A stretch of DNA of 64,000 bases from Euclidia mi. Taxonomy: Eukaryota; Arthropoda; Insecta; Lepidoptera; Erebidae. Both the position numbers and the translations under genes were made by a program. The notes beneath the pieces were generated by a model. The model did no database searches and was not told the DNA's origin. It worked only from the letters and a program-made list of their open reading frames with translations. This document shows, piece after piece, positions 23,021-34,442 of this stretch (within the stretch, counting starts at the first letter, position 1; each line of letters opens with the position of its first letter). The stretch spans positions 84,511,086 to 84,575,085 of the forward strand of contig OX123190.2 in assembly GCA_944739405.2 (NCBI GenBank). Reading direction: 5' to 3'.

Positions 23021-23455
23021 GAATCTGTGATTTTGAATAGTTATGTAGTAAATATGTTTCGTTTTAAGAACATATCATAAGAACAAATCATTGTTTAATT
23101 TGTGATTATCAAGATTTATCTTAGTTAGTAAGATTTTATTTGTAAAAGGTATACCAAATGATGAAGAATCTGTGATTTTGAATAGTTATGTAGTAAATAT
23201 GTTTCGTTTTAAGAACATATCATAAGAACAAATCATTGTTTAATTTGTGATTATCAAGATTTATCTTAGTTAGTAAGATTTTATTTGTAAAAGGTATACC
23301 AAATGATGAAGAATCTGTGATTTTGAATAGTTATGTAGTAAATATGTTTCGTTTTAAGAACATATCATAAGAACAAATCATTGTTTAATTTGTGATTATC
23401 AAGATTTATCTTAGTTAGTAAAATTTTATTTGTAAAAGGTAATTAATCTGTGATT
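23021..23455. repeat. 145-bp direct repeat, three copies, inside MULE
   Basis: Units start at 23021, 23166 and 23311, each beginning GAATCTGTGATTTTGAATAG. They are nearly identical, and a partial start of a fourth (AATCTGTGATTT) follows at 23445. The array lies within 140 bp of the right terminal inverted repeat. Subterminal repeats often bind transposase in DNA transposons; this is inference here. Confidence 0.9.
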
Positions 23456-23591
23456 TATAAACCGATTCCTTCCAGAAATAAATAGTACATTAAAATTATT
23501 TATTTATTTTTTACTTTTATTTAAACCACTTCGCTACGTATTAAATCTAAGCTTCCAGCACTAATAACGTTTTACTTACAGATATAGGTAT

Positions 23592-23811
23592 ACATTTATT
23601 TTTTTTACAAACAAATGTAAAAATACATGTTAACCTTCATACACAAATCCTGAGGTGCCAACCCTAGTGGGGCAGAATCCACAAAGTGTTTATGCTAGTG
23701 TTATCCGCCCCATCAAATCAGAATAGTGGGGCATATTCCACTGCAAAATTTTAGGCAGTCCACTTTGCCACACCAGGGTGGCGGGCTTGTTGGGGCAAAG
23801 TGGAATTACTC
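23592..23811 (-). repeat. MULE right terminal inverted repeat
   Basis: 220-bp inverted partner of 19651-19870, ending GGGGCAAAGTGGAATTACTC, followed by the GCCTTATA duplication. Confidence 0.95.
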
Positions 23812-23871
23812 GCCTTATATATCTGCTTGGTCAGTCTTTCGTCATCCATCCTCTCCATGTGCCCAAACTAA
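23812..23871 (-). pseudogene. LINE ORF2 fragment (5' half), split by MULE
   Basis: The minus strand reads FGHMERMDDERLTKQIYK, the GH-x-x-RM-D-D motif common near the C-terminus of RTE-like LINE proteins. It continues directly into the YKASVEGTG reading at 19650 once the MULE and one copy of its duplication are removed. The 5' truncation point abuts the CATTAACTTA duplication at 23872-23881. Confidence 0.8.
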
Positions 23872-23881
23872 CATTAACTTA

Positions 23882-24434
23882 TTTGTTTATTTATTTCAAA
23901 ATACATCTTATGTGATGTAAGTATTTTGTGGTGGACCTGCCTAAAGCATTGTCTCAGTAAGTCTTTGTGAGTGACGCCAAGATGATCGTTGCAGGAGCGT
24001 TATAAATGCAGGGAAAAGAAATATTCTCTAATAAGATACTCAAATATTATATATATAAGGCTTAAAGAACAACATTTTAAATGGTATTATCAGTCTTTGA
24101 GCGTTATTTAATTAGGTATTTATTATTTTACAAATAAACGTCGTTTATAGGATACAATGCATAATTCTCCAAATGGACATCAGACTAAAATTACGCAGAA
24201 TAATGAACTAAATACTTAATCCAGCACTACAATCCAAAAGCCATGTCAATAACGATAGCCCAATATAGTAATCTGCTTATGTGCATTACATTCATAACTG
24301 ATAACGTATCACACTTGTACATCGGTACCATGATGCGTTGTCGTGACTCTGTGATAACGTATCAAAGACTTTCTTGCACATTATGCAATTTCATTATTTA
24401 TAAGCTTTGTACCTGTGAGATAAATTCATAATAG
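23882..24434. other. Unassigned stretch
   Basis: No gene or repeat recognised. Confidence 0.35.
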
Positions 24435-24725
24435 ACTCTGTTTTCCGCGGTTTCACCCGCGTCCTGAGGGAACTACTTCGCGTACCCGGTTAATTTATAG
24501 CTTATGTTACTCCTTGGTACATCAGCTATCCGCCAGTGAAAGTCCCTTCAAGATTGGTCCAGCCGTTCCAGAGATTAGCGAGAACAAACAGACAAACAGA
24601 CAGACAAAAATTGAAAATAATGTCATTTCGGTATATGTACCGTGTAAACATCCATATGCATTTAGTAAACAGCGGTTATTTTAATATTACAAACAGACAC
24701 TCCAATTTTATTTATGTGTTTAGAT
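24435..24725 (+). repeat. Rep-C copy, uninterrupted
   Basis: Shares with 9711-10082 the blocks TTTCACCCGCGTCCTGAGGG, CAGCTATCCGCCAGTGAAAG, GGTCCAGCCGTTCCAGAGAT and the 3' part TATTACAAACAGACACTCCA. It lacks the 78-bp insertion of the first copy and so serves as its empty site. Confidence 0.7.
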
Positions 24726-25978
24726 ATCAGCAAACAGGGTCGTGATTGTCTTTCCTCGTGGCATTTTAAGTTGATTACCACTTTCATAAGATGGATTCAT
24801 TTCATAACATAACTCCTTTGGTACGGTCAGTTACCTACCTACATGGAAAAAAAACACATTTTCGATGAGTTTCCACCGGGAGATATCTAAAGAAAAACGA
24901 TGATTAACTTGAGTGATATTATTACTACACAGAATTGTAAATTATTCATGTAAATTGTAATCTGTGTATTACTATTATAAGAATGATAACTTAATTTTGA
25001 TTGATTGAATACCAACTCTCACTTTTTCTAACTTATTTTATTCTGGGGCAAAAAATATTATAATATTCTAGAAAATACTTTACAAATTTTATGGTCAGAC
25101 GCTCTTAACCCTTATACACATAATGATAAATGAATCAACAATTTTACTTTTTGAGATTAGAGAAGAATAACTTTACTTAGCAAATGGAGACATAAAAACC
25201 GTTTACTTAATTTTTAGTTATTCTGTACCGAAATATTACAAATATTTTAAAGAAAAGTCAAATTAAAAATCATATTAATAAAGCAATTATCCAAGCGAAT
25301 CCAGAGTAATTGATATAATGCTTCTGCGTTCTTTTTCCTTTTTTAAATGCAATAATCATTTATGTTTATTCTCTTTTAGATTAGCAAAAAAATTGTCGTG
25401 TCCTTGCGCGTCTAGAACGCACCAACACATTTTCGCATATAACTTAGGATTAGAACTAGTTAGGATTTATTACTTGTACTACGCGTGTACGCGTCTAGAA
25501 TCTTCTATCATCTCAGACAAAAGGATATCCATTGCTGGTTATGTTTATATTACGTGCGTCAATTCGAGTCCCCAGCGTTCAATGGATCGTGCTCTTTGGG
25601 AGAGGGCTGCGGCTGGCCTGTGGGTGGTCCTTTATTATTAGACGTCGGGGAGGCGTGACCTCCAACTTGGTATAACTTTAAAAACCGATAAGTTATTTTT
25701 AAAACTGTTGACACAGTGTTTAATGCGGTGGTGCGAAGAAAAAGTGATTATTCATTTGGGCATACAATTGAAATTCTGAAAGAATATACGGTGAATGGCC
25801 CAATCAATGCGGCCCACGCTTTGATATTTGTAGGTTCGATCGTTAGGCGAGATAAACATATGTGATAGATGCTTTGAATGGGCTGTTTTATGTATGTTGT
25901 GTCAATGCTTGCTATGCTTGGCGCTTTTCATAACGTTAAAAGGTTTAAATGGAGAATCGTGTACATTTTTACATACTT
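24726..25978. other. Gene-less stretch
   Basis: No recognisable gene. A 107-codon frame at 25318-25641 has no motif that I can name and ends in a slightly GC-rich patch. Confidence 0.4.
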
Positions 25979-25989
25979 GGAGAACTTCA

Positions 25990-26174
25990 TCATCATCAGC
26001 AGCCTTTTACAGTCCACTGCTAGACAGGCCTTTGAAAGGAGGAATCGGCCTACTATACCACGCTGGCCAAACGGGTTGTTATAGGGTTTGTATCAAGTTT
26101 TCCTTCTCTTACAGTGCTGTTCTCTGCATAATATGCTCCCTTCGTCGGCTCTTACGACACCCATGGGATGATAT
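25990..26174 (-). repeat. SINE-4 copy, 5'-truncated, 11-bp TSD
   Basis: Minus-strand SINE-4 lacking the TCCGTGTGG start, flanked by GGAGAACTTCA (25979-25989 and 26175-26185). It is the one clearly truncated copy, and the frames at 25878-26340 that overlap it are not genes. Confidence 0.85.
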
Positions 26175-26185
26175 GGAGAACTTCA

Positions 26186-28360
26186 GCTACGAAATAATTT
26201 GTTTTCCTATCCAAATTATTCTTCCGTTTTCAGTCAACATTGTCAGTGTATTTCTTCAGCTATGTCATTATACCTTTGTAGTATGTTATGGAAATAAACG
26301 TTTTTGCTTTCTTTTTTTGTCAGCAGTAGGTCCGAACTAGTTTGAACCGATTATCACAATTCTTGATCAAAGTCACGGCTGTTCCGTGGGCGACTAGGTT
26401 TTTGACATGTCCCGCACGATGCTCGTAAAAACGTGAGTCATTCAGTAAAAAAGCAATGAAACGTAGCAAAACAAAGTACTTACTTAATCTAGATAAAACG
26501 TATGGAAAAGTGCCGTATGTGGGGTACGGAATTCAAAGTTTTGTCAAACTTATTTACCGGATGCACCAAAGAGCAACTGCAAAAATTGGACGTCTTTTGG
26601 CAAAGATCATGCGAATCTTAGCTAAAAGCCGTCCACTACTGAACAAAGACCCTTCCATATCTCACCAGACATACCGATTTGCCTTCCCTAATTAATAAAA
26701 CACCAAAAAGTTAATTTAGAATCTAAACGTCGCCGCCGCAATGTCTGCCTAACCTATCTCTAAAATAAACAGACCAATATTGTGTATGTATTGTGTTAAA
26801 TTATAAAAAAAAACATTTATTTTACGCATTTGTTGTCAAACTGTGTTATCAGCAGACATATGGGTCGTATCATTGTATGTATACAGAGATGGTTAGCGTT
26901 ATCAAACACACCACGTGTGAAATGTAGAACGTTCTGGAAATAGGCCACAGATAGGCAAAGAGCACTGATAAAAGATAATCCCATACATTATGGCGTTTAA
27001 AACGCAAACATTGCTAATAAACGGAAAATCCGGTTTTATATCTGTAATGCGTTTGCGTTACCTACTTTTGAATGAATGAAAAAAATTACTAGTAAGATAG
27101 ATAAATTATGTGCGGAAAGAAAAGAAGCTATATAATAATATTATCTACATACCTGCCTATTCGTTAAGTTTATAATATGTAGTGATAAACAGTGTCTTAT
27201 CAATTAGGTTTAATTATATGATGGATCGTGTGAGGTCATAATAAATTTATTACTTATTAATTTATGAGTTACGGAAAGAAAAAATATCCCCAAGGTAAGG
27301 AGTATTGGAAAGCAAACGAGAAAGTTTCTACTTGTGGAGTATGACTAAAGATGAATAGATAAAAGGAAAGTATAATACACCTATCTGGTGAATTTAGAAG
27401 ACTGCTCTTAAATATAATTATGTGCTAATTTTTTGATGATAATCCTTATAAAACCTGTGCTATTTTACTGTCACTAAGTTATTTACCGTAAAGACAGACA
27501 GTAGACATATTTAGGATGTTCGTATATAAAAATTAGCCATACCTCTTCTATGTGTATGAACCAGCAAGGATATCCTTCCACCATTTATTGTTATTATTGC
27601 ATTTTGATGTAGCTATTACCTGTGAACAAAATAAAAAACAAAACAAATTAATAATGCATAATTCTATCATAAACGCAAAATAATAAATTACTAAAAACAC
27701 TAGCCTCCTGCGGTGAATATTGGCATTAATTAATTATTTATAAAAATATAAGTATGACACAAATACGAAACAGGTTTTCCCGCCAAGCAGGTTTACTTTT
27801 TAAAACGGTACACAAGAAATAATTGTCATACAGCCAGAGTGCTCGCCATAAGTATTCCCCAATTTATTATATCAACACTCGTAGACGTAAGGGAAATAAA
27901 CAAATCCGATCACTATTCCAAGGGTGTTAACGTTTCAATTCGTATGTGTGTATGTGATCAGCTGATCGAGTGAGCACGCACAGCCGGCCCTGAACCCGCG
28001 CGTCTAAGACACATCTGTTATGTACTACTGAACATTATTTATATAATGGGCTCGCCTGTATAATCTGTGTCAGTTTTATTATCTGTATTTATAGCATAAC
28101 AGAAAGAGATTTGCAAAATCGAGTGATATTTTTGGATTTTATTTATAAGTTTATACGTATAGAAACATGATTAAATAAAAGAATCAATGTGTACGGATAT
28201 TTATTTGGTACATGGCTATTTTTATTTTTTAAATGTGACATAAGTATTTGACATTTCATGCAGATAAGATAACCAGTATGCATGAGTGATTGTCTGTGTC
28301 ATGTAGGGTTTTTTTAACGTTAAGATAATATAAAAGAAATAGCAGAAGCACATCCACAAC
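26186..28360. other. Gene-less stretch
   Basis: About 2.2 kb with no recognisable exon, RNA gene or repeat family. The 79-codon frame at 26456-26695 has no known motif. Confidence 0.4.
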
Positions 28361-28667
28361 TTTTTTTTATCGTAATAGGCGGCAAACGAGCAGACGGATT
28401 GCCTGATGGTAAGCAATTACCGCCGCCCATGGACACAAGCAACACCACAGAAGTCACAAGTGCGTTGCCGCCCCTTTGGGTTGGGAAAAGGGATAGGATG
28501 AGGAGTGGGATGAGGGAGAAGGAATAGGGGATAGGGCCTCCGGCACTCTCACTCAACGAACGAAACGCAACAGTTTAGGTACTGTTACTTTACGTCGATT
28601 TTCTGTGAGAGGGTAGTACTTCCCCGGTCGAGCCGGCCCATTCATACTGAAATCAGCAAGGCTCTAC
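28361..28667 (-). repeat. Poly(A) retroposon, family 6
   Basis: On the minus strand it starts GTAGAGCCTTGCTGATTTCA, passes through CCGGGGAAGTACTACCCTCT and GCGGCGGTAATTGCTTACCA, and ends in an A run. Copies lie at 30606 and 54120. The CAGGCAATCCGTCTGCTCGT segment near the tail is a widespread lepidopteran LINE or SINE 3' end. Whether this is a SINE or truncated LINE 3' ends cannot be decided here, but all three copies start at the same place. Confidence 0.75.
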
Positions 28668-28730
28668 CACATGGTAAACATTCGCGATGCAGCTTATAGC
28701 ATTCTAGAACAGAATACTCAAAACCCTTGT

Positions 28731-28771
28731 ACAGAACCCTGGAACGAGTCGAACTCGCACTTGACCAAGTT
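28731..28771 (+). repeat. Rep-B right-end fragment
   Basis: GAACCCTGGAACGAGTCGAA and CTCGCACTTGACCAAG are a degraded version of the Rep-B 3' end. Confidence 0.5.
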
Positions 28772-30605
28772 TTGTTGTCTGCAATACACCACTTTAAAAA
28801 TAAAACTCATTGCGCAAATATTTCTAGAACTTTCAGTTTACAATTTAAATGCTTATTGTAATAATAATTTAGGTACTATAAACATCGAAATTGGATCCCA
28901 AAAGTGTAGTGGCGTTCGCGTGGCACTGACACACAAACTGGTTTTAATTAAAAGAATTTTCAAGTTTAATGAATTTTTTTTTAGAATTTGAAAAGCATTC
29001 ATGTACTTATAAATAGCTTTTGATAGTGCTTTGATCAATTAAAATTTATCAGACAGTCGTACCTAATTTTGAGCCCTAAGGCTTTTGAAGTTCACTAATT
29101 ATAAGGAGTCATCGCTCCTATAATCCTTGCGTTAGTACGAAGCGCACGCGTGTCTATTCTCAAAGGAATCAGCAGAGGTTTATCATCGAGATTGAAGCAG
29201 CTTCATTTCCATCCACGTGCATGCTATGTGTCTATTAGACATGTTTCTAAAGATTTCAGTACTTGTGACAGCAAAAATTGGTTAGGATTGTTAGGAACAC
29301 ACGATCAATCGATTGACTGGTCAATAGAGACTGAAGCATTCACATAAATTCCAAGAAAACCTTAGTTAGTAAAAAGCGAAATAAAAAATAAAATAAACAA
29401 ATATTTCTACCATTCCTTCTATGACAGTAATTCTCCACCTTTCTTTAGAATTTACAACCATTCCAAGAAGACGTTTTATTGTTGACAATAATTCATTATA
29501 ATGCAATAGTGAGCATAATGTATGCCTTGTCACGCGCGGGGCATCAAACGCCGTACAACGGTCCCTGTGGGTCGGTGTTGCTAAATTGCAGTCGTGCGGT
29601 GTGGTCGCTGATCGACCGGCGGCGGCCCGGCTGCGACCGGTCCGACCGGTTCCTAGTGGCTTGGGCTCTTCCGCGTACGACCCGCCGAGGCACAGGTACA
29701 CACGTGCTAGTCTATATTATTGTGGCTATTCTATTATGCAACTCAGCGACACATTTACTGGTCTTTTCACAATATGGTCCTCATTGTAAAATGTTTTAGA
29801 TGGGTAACTCCAAGCATGAGGGGAATTTCATATCGAGCAACACTGCATTTATGATAAGTTTTCCCATGGGGTAAGTTCATGCATACGCTGACATGTACAC
29901 CTACCGACACTTAATTTTTAGAAGCAGGTAGACCATGATCACGTATGAGGTAGACCGATGGCGATGGCTTGACTGATAATAATAGGTAAAACACTGGATA
30001 CAATATTGCAGACAAAGCAAATGGCATTTTAACATTATAGTATAGGTTTTCCTTAGAAACTAGGTAACTAAAAACAAAATAAAATAATACGAGCTATTGA
30101 TTCTTATAAATGTAATGATGTATTGTAACATTTACATCACATCACAAGATGGAACACATTGTTACGGGTGCATGCGGGTAGATGATGACATTTGTTCCAA
30201 ACCCGCGGACATTTGAAAATGGAACAATATGGCGGTTAAATATGGCGCGCACTCATATTTGTCCGATTTTGAATCTGTCATTTACATAGCAAAAATAATT
30301 CTCACTGCAAATATTAAACAAAGATTATTTGGTAACTCTTATCATTTAAGTAAATAACTCTGTTTACTGAAAGTTAATATCGAGAACGTTGTCCTTTACT
30401 TAGGCTTTGAATAAATTAGGGTGTATATTGACACAGAAAATAAACATGCATAAAATTGCAGCATTAGGCGATCCTTAAATAAAGATTTTGATATGATTTA
30501 AAGTAATGAACTTTTTACGACTCAACTGATGTCTGGAAAATCTGGCAATTGTTTCCGGCACAGGAAACGCATTGCAAATAATGCTATGATCTACAGACCA
30601 TAATT
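28772..30605. other. Gene-less stretch with one CpG-rich patch
   Basis: No gene recognised. At about 29520-29705 the composition becomes GC- and CpG-rich, in contrast to its surroundings; see findings. Confidence 0.4.
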
Positions 30606-30928
30606 TCTTTTTTTTATGGTAATAGGCGGCAAACGATCAGATGGATCGCCTGATGGTAAGCAATTACCGCCGCCCATGGACACAAGCAACACCACAGGAG
30701 TCACAAGTGTGTTGCCGCCCCTCGGGGTTGGGAAAAGGGATAGGATGAGGAGTGGGGTGAGGGAGAAGGAATAGGGGGAGGCCCTATCGCCTCCGGCACT
30801 TTCACTCACCGAACGAAACGCAACAGTTTAGGTACTGTTACTTTACGTCGATTTTCTGTGAGAGGGTAGTACTTCCCCGGTCGAGCCGCCCCATTCATGC
30901 TGAAGCACGCTCATCAGCAAGGCTCTAC
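30606..30928 (-). repeat. Poly(A) retroposon, family 6, copy 2
   Basis: Minus-strand copy closely similar to 28361-28667, from GTAGAGCCTTGCTGATGAGC to the A-rich 3' end (ACCATAAAAAAAAG). Confidence 0.75.
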
Positions 30929-31541
30929 AGTGAAATATGAAAACTCTTTTCCAATCTTAGGTAGCGGCATTGCCCCATTCGAAACGTTGTTCTGTCAGTG
31001 GTAATCTTCGCTCTCGCAGTTTGACACCGATTCCTTTTGGAATAATGATATTTTACTGTTTACTTGTAACCTAACGCTACTAACATCCCGTTATATCTTC
31101 TTCTATCTCCTATGTATAAAATCACTTGACCTGACTTTTCATCGTAGAGCCTTAATTACGGTCACCAGAAATATTTTAGACGGTGAATTAGACTCTTAAT
31201 AAGTATTTTTTAATATTCCGCCCCTAAAAGGGGTAGGGAAGAGTTTTAATGTTTGCTTCAGAAACCGCATATCTTTTAAATTACGAACAAATGCTTACAA
31301 GTTACCTTTTTACTTGTTCTGTCAACTGCAGAAAGTAATTTTCAAATCCCATAGGCAGTTTCAGAGATAGAAACGTTTCAACAAATACCGAAATTCTTCA
31401 GTTGTAACATAGGTATAGTTCGTGTATTCAATAGGTACTTACGTAAATCAAAGTAAACACGGGCGATGAATTAATAGTGAGCGAGTCAACGACTCGACGA
31501 GGACATTGTGTTCATTGATTCCCATTTAAATATTTGAGATA
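30929..31541. other. Unassigned stretch
   Basis: Nothing recognised. Confidence 0.35.
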
Positions 31542-31745
31542 GATGAGCCCGCGGTTACACCCGTGTTATTGAGTTATACTGCTCCGCTCCCGAGGCGCAT
31601 AGCGTGATGTTATATAGCCTATAGCCTTCCTCGATAAATGGGCTATTTAACACTGAAATAATTTTTCAAATCGGACCAGTAGTTCCTAATACTTGCGCGT
31701 TCAAACAAGCAAACAAACTATTCAGCTTTATAATATTACTATCGA
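31542..31745 (-). mobile_element. Hel-1 copy 2
   Basis: Inverted relative of 2353-2563, containing on plus CCGCGGTTACACCCGTGTTA, TACTGCTCCGCTCCCGAGG, CTTCCTCGATAAATGGGCTA and the TTCAGCTTTATAATATTA 5' end. It is more diverged than copy 1, and its CTAG end is not preserved. Confidence 0.6.
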
Positions 31746-33492
31746 TTAAACCTCAAACTAGTGTTGTTTTGATCGGGTGACTGACGGCTGAGCGAATTGT
31801 TTGGACATTCCCTAACGTACTGAATTAGTACGTAAATACATTAAGAATATGTGAATCATTGTGTTTATAGTTTTCGACAGACCTTCTTCGAAGTCGGTTT
31901 ACATTGATTAATATGACGTGTATGTTAATTTGGATCGTTTTATAAGTACATACCTATTCTGTATTGCTAAACAGCTATTGAGTAAGACTGTCAAGGCGCA
32001 GTAGGCATTTGTTTTTATTTTTTGTTATTCTGTTTATCATTTAGGAGTGATTTTCTTTGGTGTCGCGGCGGATGGTCTCCTAAATAGAGTATAGTTCCGA
32101 TTGGCGTAAAATCTTTAACATAAAAGTAAACAAAATTAATAAATAGATAAATTGTTGCGTATGCTTCTAGAAAACGCATTATCTATATTAATAACAAACG
32201 AACTTTCAAGGTTGTATATAATATACATTTTACATGGCGCCGTATTTTAAAGTATTATTAGTTGACCTTGGTCAAGCGTCGCGCACTTTTATATAAATAT
32301 TAACATTTTAGAGGTCCCTAGTAGACCAATAGACAAGAACCTCTCAAGAGATTTCTGTCTTTCAGACGTAAAGGTCACCCAAAGTCTTTGTCAGTTCTGT
32401 ACGCACGAGAAATTCCTAGAAAATTACATAGGTGTTCTTCTCAAATATTTAGAACAAGACAACGTGTAATTGTACGATTAAAATTGAAATTCAAACCTGC
32501 GATAACATATTTGAAATACTTCAGCACATTTCAAGCATTTTGATTTAATACGCATCTGCACCGTCCACCAAAACACAAACGTCACCAGGCGGCAAATAAA
32601 ACGTTTCTTACGACACCTATTGTCAAATTATGGCCCAGGCTCAGAAGATGTGCGGGGCAGATGAACATACAAACACAGGGTAGAGTCATAACTTGTCAAA
32701 ATCGGGAATGCTCACAAGATGGTTATGACTTTAGAATTCAGAGACATAAATATTTACACAGCGGGTTTTCAACTGCGCACATCATTGGGTAGAACTCAGA
32801 CTGCACGAGATTTCCCGTAATATTTCATAGTGAAAAAATACCACCATGCCCTCATTAAAGGCCAGTGTATCCCACCGCTTATTTAAATAGTGTTGATGGA
32901 TTTACCGCGCTTTTCGCCGCCATTCTGAATGTCAAAGTTACCCGCGAGAGCAAAATAGCCAGAGTCGATGACCTCTGAGGAAAACATCGAGATTTTGTTT
33001 ATATTTTCGGGTCTTAAATTAGAATTAGACTGTCTAGAAATTCTTATTCTTATTCTTATAGGGTCTTTTGTTACATTGGCTATTCGCCCAATTAATGTAT
33101 ATTATGTGTACCTATATTATGATTATGAATCGCCTTGACGCTCAAGTTTACGCACAAAACAGTGAAAATAAATGAGTGGTCGGTTTTTACGTTATTCCAA
33201 ATGAGTAAATAGAATGTGTGCCAAGTTTTTATCGTTTATTGTGTTGGAGACATGTTGGTCTCTTTGTATATAAAATAAACAACACAATACAACGGTACGG
33301 TACAATTCTGAACAGGATTGAAATACTGACCTATAGCTTACCTATGTAGACCGGGCTACTAGGGACACCTCAAGGGTGAAAGTCTTTCAGATTGATTCTA
33401 AACTGCATTTATTTTTTCTGAAATGAATTCCGCTACACGTGTCCACAAAGCGTATCTGGCTGACTACGACAAGATGCGCAACCGCTGAGGAG
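31746..33492. other. Gene-less stretch
   Basis: No gene or repeat recognised. A palindrome TTGACCTTGGTCAA at about 32261 resembles paired nuclear-receptor half sites, but a single occurrence means little. Confidence 0.4.
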
Positions 33493-33737
33493 AAAGATGA
33501 ACGCACACTTATCCGAGCCGAACGAAACGAATTTTAGAACTCTGTATGCAATGCACACTATCGATTCGGACCATTCGACGCGGGCAAGTGTGCAATGTTT
33601 CATGAGATTTCATATACAGAATTCTAAAATTCGTTTCCATCGACTCGTTCGACGCGTTCAGCTCGGATAAGTGTGTGTTCACCTTTAAAGTCGTTTCGTT
33701 CGACTCGTTCGGCTCGGATAAGTGTGCGTTAACCTTT
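33493..33737. mobile_element. Foldback/MITE element with duplicated right end
   Basis: The left end reads AACGCACACTTATCCGAGCC. The right end is its inverse (GGCTCGGATAAGTGTGCGTT at about 33713-33732), and a second inverted copy (AGCTCGGATAAGTGTGTGTT) lies about 50 bp inside it. The interior is also palindromic around TTTTAGAACTCTGTAT and ATACAGAATTCTAAAA. I could not resolve a target duplication, so the superfamily is open. Confidence 0.65.
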
Positions 33738-33977
33738 AGATTGCGATATTTGCAGACGATAGTACCATCTCGATTTTGATAAGCGGGTACACTGGGTACA
33801 GTAATTGAGACTTTCTATGAACAATTTTCGTAGCAGACAGCACTTTTGAGCACGAGAAGCGATAGCAAACAAGTAGCAGCTGCAATATGTAATGTAACAA
33901 GTTCTCTTGAAAGTTAGAGTAAATGAGTAAGTCAGTATTACAAAGATAAATATTTAAATGACTGAATAAAAAAATAT

Positions 33978-34240
33978 GACTGCCTCCGTGGTCCAATGGA
34001 TAGCGTATCAGCGTATGCGACTGTTAGTCGGAGGTCCCGGGTTCGATTCCCGGGCCGGGCAAAAGTGTTACTGGGTTTTTCCGAATTCTCAGTAGCAGCA
34101 CGGAGTTTGGTGATATGCCCGGTAACGGCAATAGGCTCGCCCTCTATAACGTGGAATCTAAAAGCGCGCGGCGAAATGAGGGTGTAAAATTTACACCTCT
34201 GCCTACATCTTCGGGGATACAGGCGTGAGTCTATAAAAAA
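33978..34240 (+). repeat. SINE-1 copy
   Basis: Plus-strand copy with the clearest tRNA-like head: GCCTCCGTGGTCCAATGGAT (A box) and GGGTTCGATTCCCGGG (B box). A body and the CGGGGATACAGGCGTGAGTC tail plus an A-rich end follow. A-rich flanks (AAAAAATAT on both sides) may be the target duplication. It is not a functional tRNA gene, because the 3' half runs straight into SINE body and the cloverleaf is incomplete. Confidence 0.85.
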
Positions 34241-34442
34241 TATTAGTTAGATATTTAATTGAAAGTGTCGTGTGGGCGTGTCTACCCACCCCGCTGAACA
34301 AAGCGCGATATTTGCACTGTACGACACGTGAGAGTATCGGGTAACATAGTAAACAGCGCTGATGGACAGTTGTGTGCTAGATAACACTTAGTGCTAGATC
34401 ACTCAGGTGTCACAATTTCCCACGCTCATTTCTTGTAACCAA

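Larger units (their letters stand above)
19651..23811 (+). mobile_element. Mutator-like element (MULE), 4161 bp
   Basis: A complete DNA transposon. Terminal inverted repeats of 220 bp (19651-19870 and 23592-23811) start GAGTAATTCCACTTTGCCCC and differ at a single base near position 22. The flanking 8-bp duplication GCCTTATA lies at 19643-19650 and 23812-23819. Each inverted repeat contains its own small inverted pair, CCACTTTGCC...GGCAAAGTGG. The interior carries a FLYWCH plus MULE-type DDE transposase at 20992-22514 and a 145-bp triplication near the right end. Long inverted repeats with 8-9 bp duplications are known for Mutator-like elements. The near-identity of the ends points to a recent insertion. 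Confidence 0.93.

Noticed and set aside
25894..26340. 148-codon open frame
   Set aside because: Its middle is an antisense reading of a SINE-4 copy with a target duplication, so it cannot be an ancestral gene.
28320..28556. MSESAGG... frame repeated at 30591
   Set aside because: Both are readings of the family-6 poly(A) retroposon.
32255..32280. Nuclear-receptor response element TTGACCTTGGTCAA
   Set aside because: A single short palindrome without nearby promoter evidence is expected by chance in a window of this size.
33978..34056. Functional tRNA gene
   Set aside because: A and B boxes are present, but there is no complete cloverleaf or terminator, and the sequence continues into SINE body shared with three other copies.
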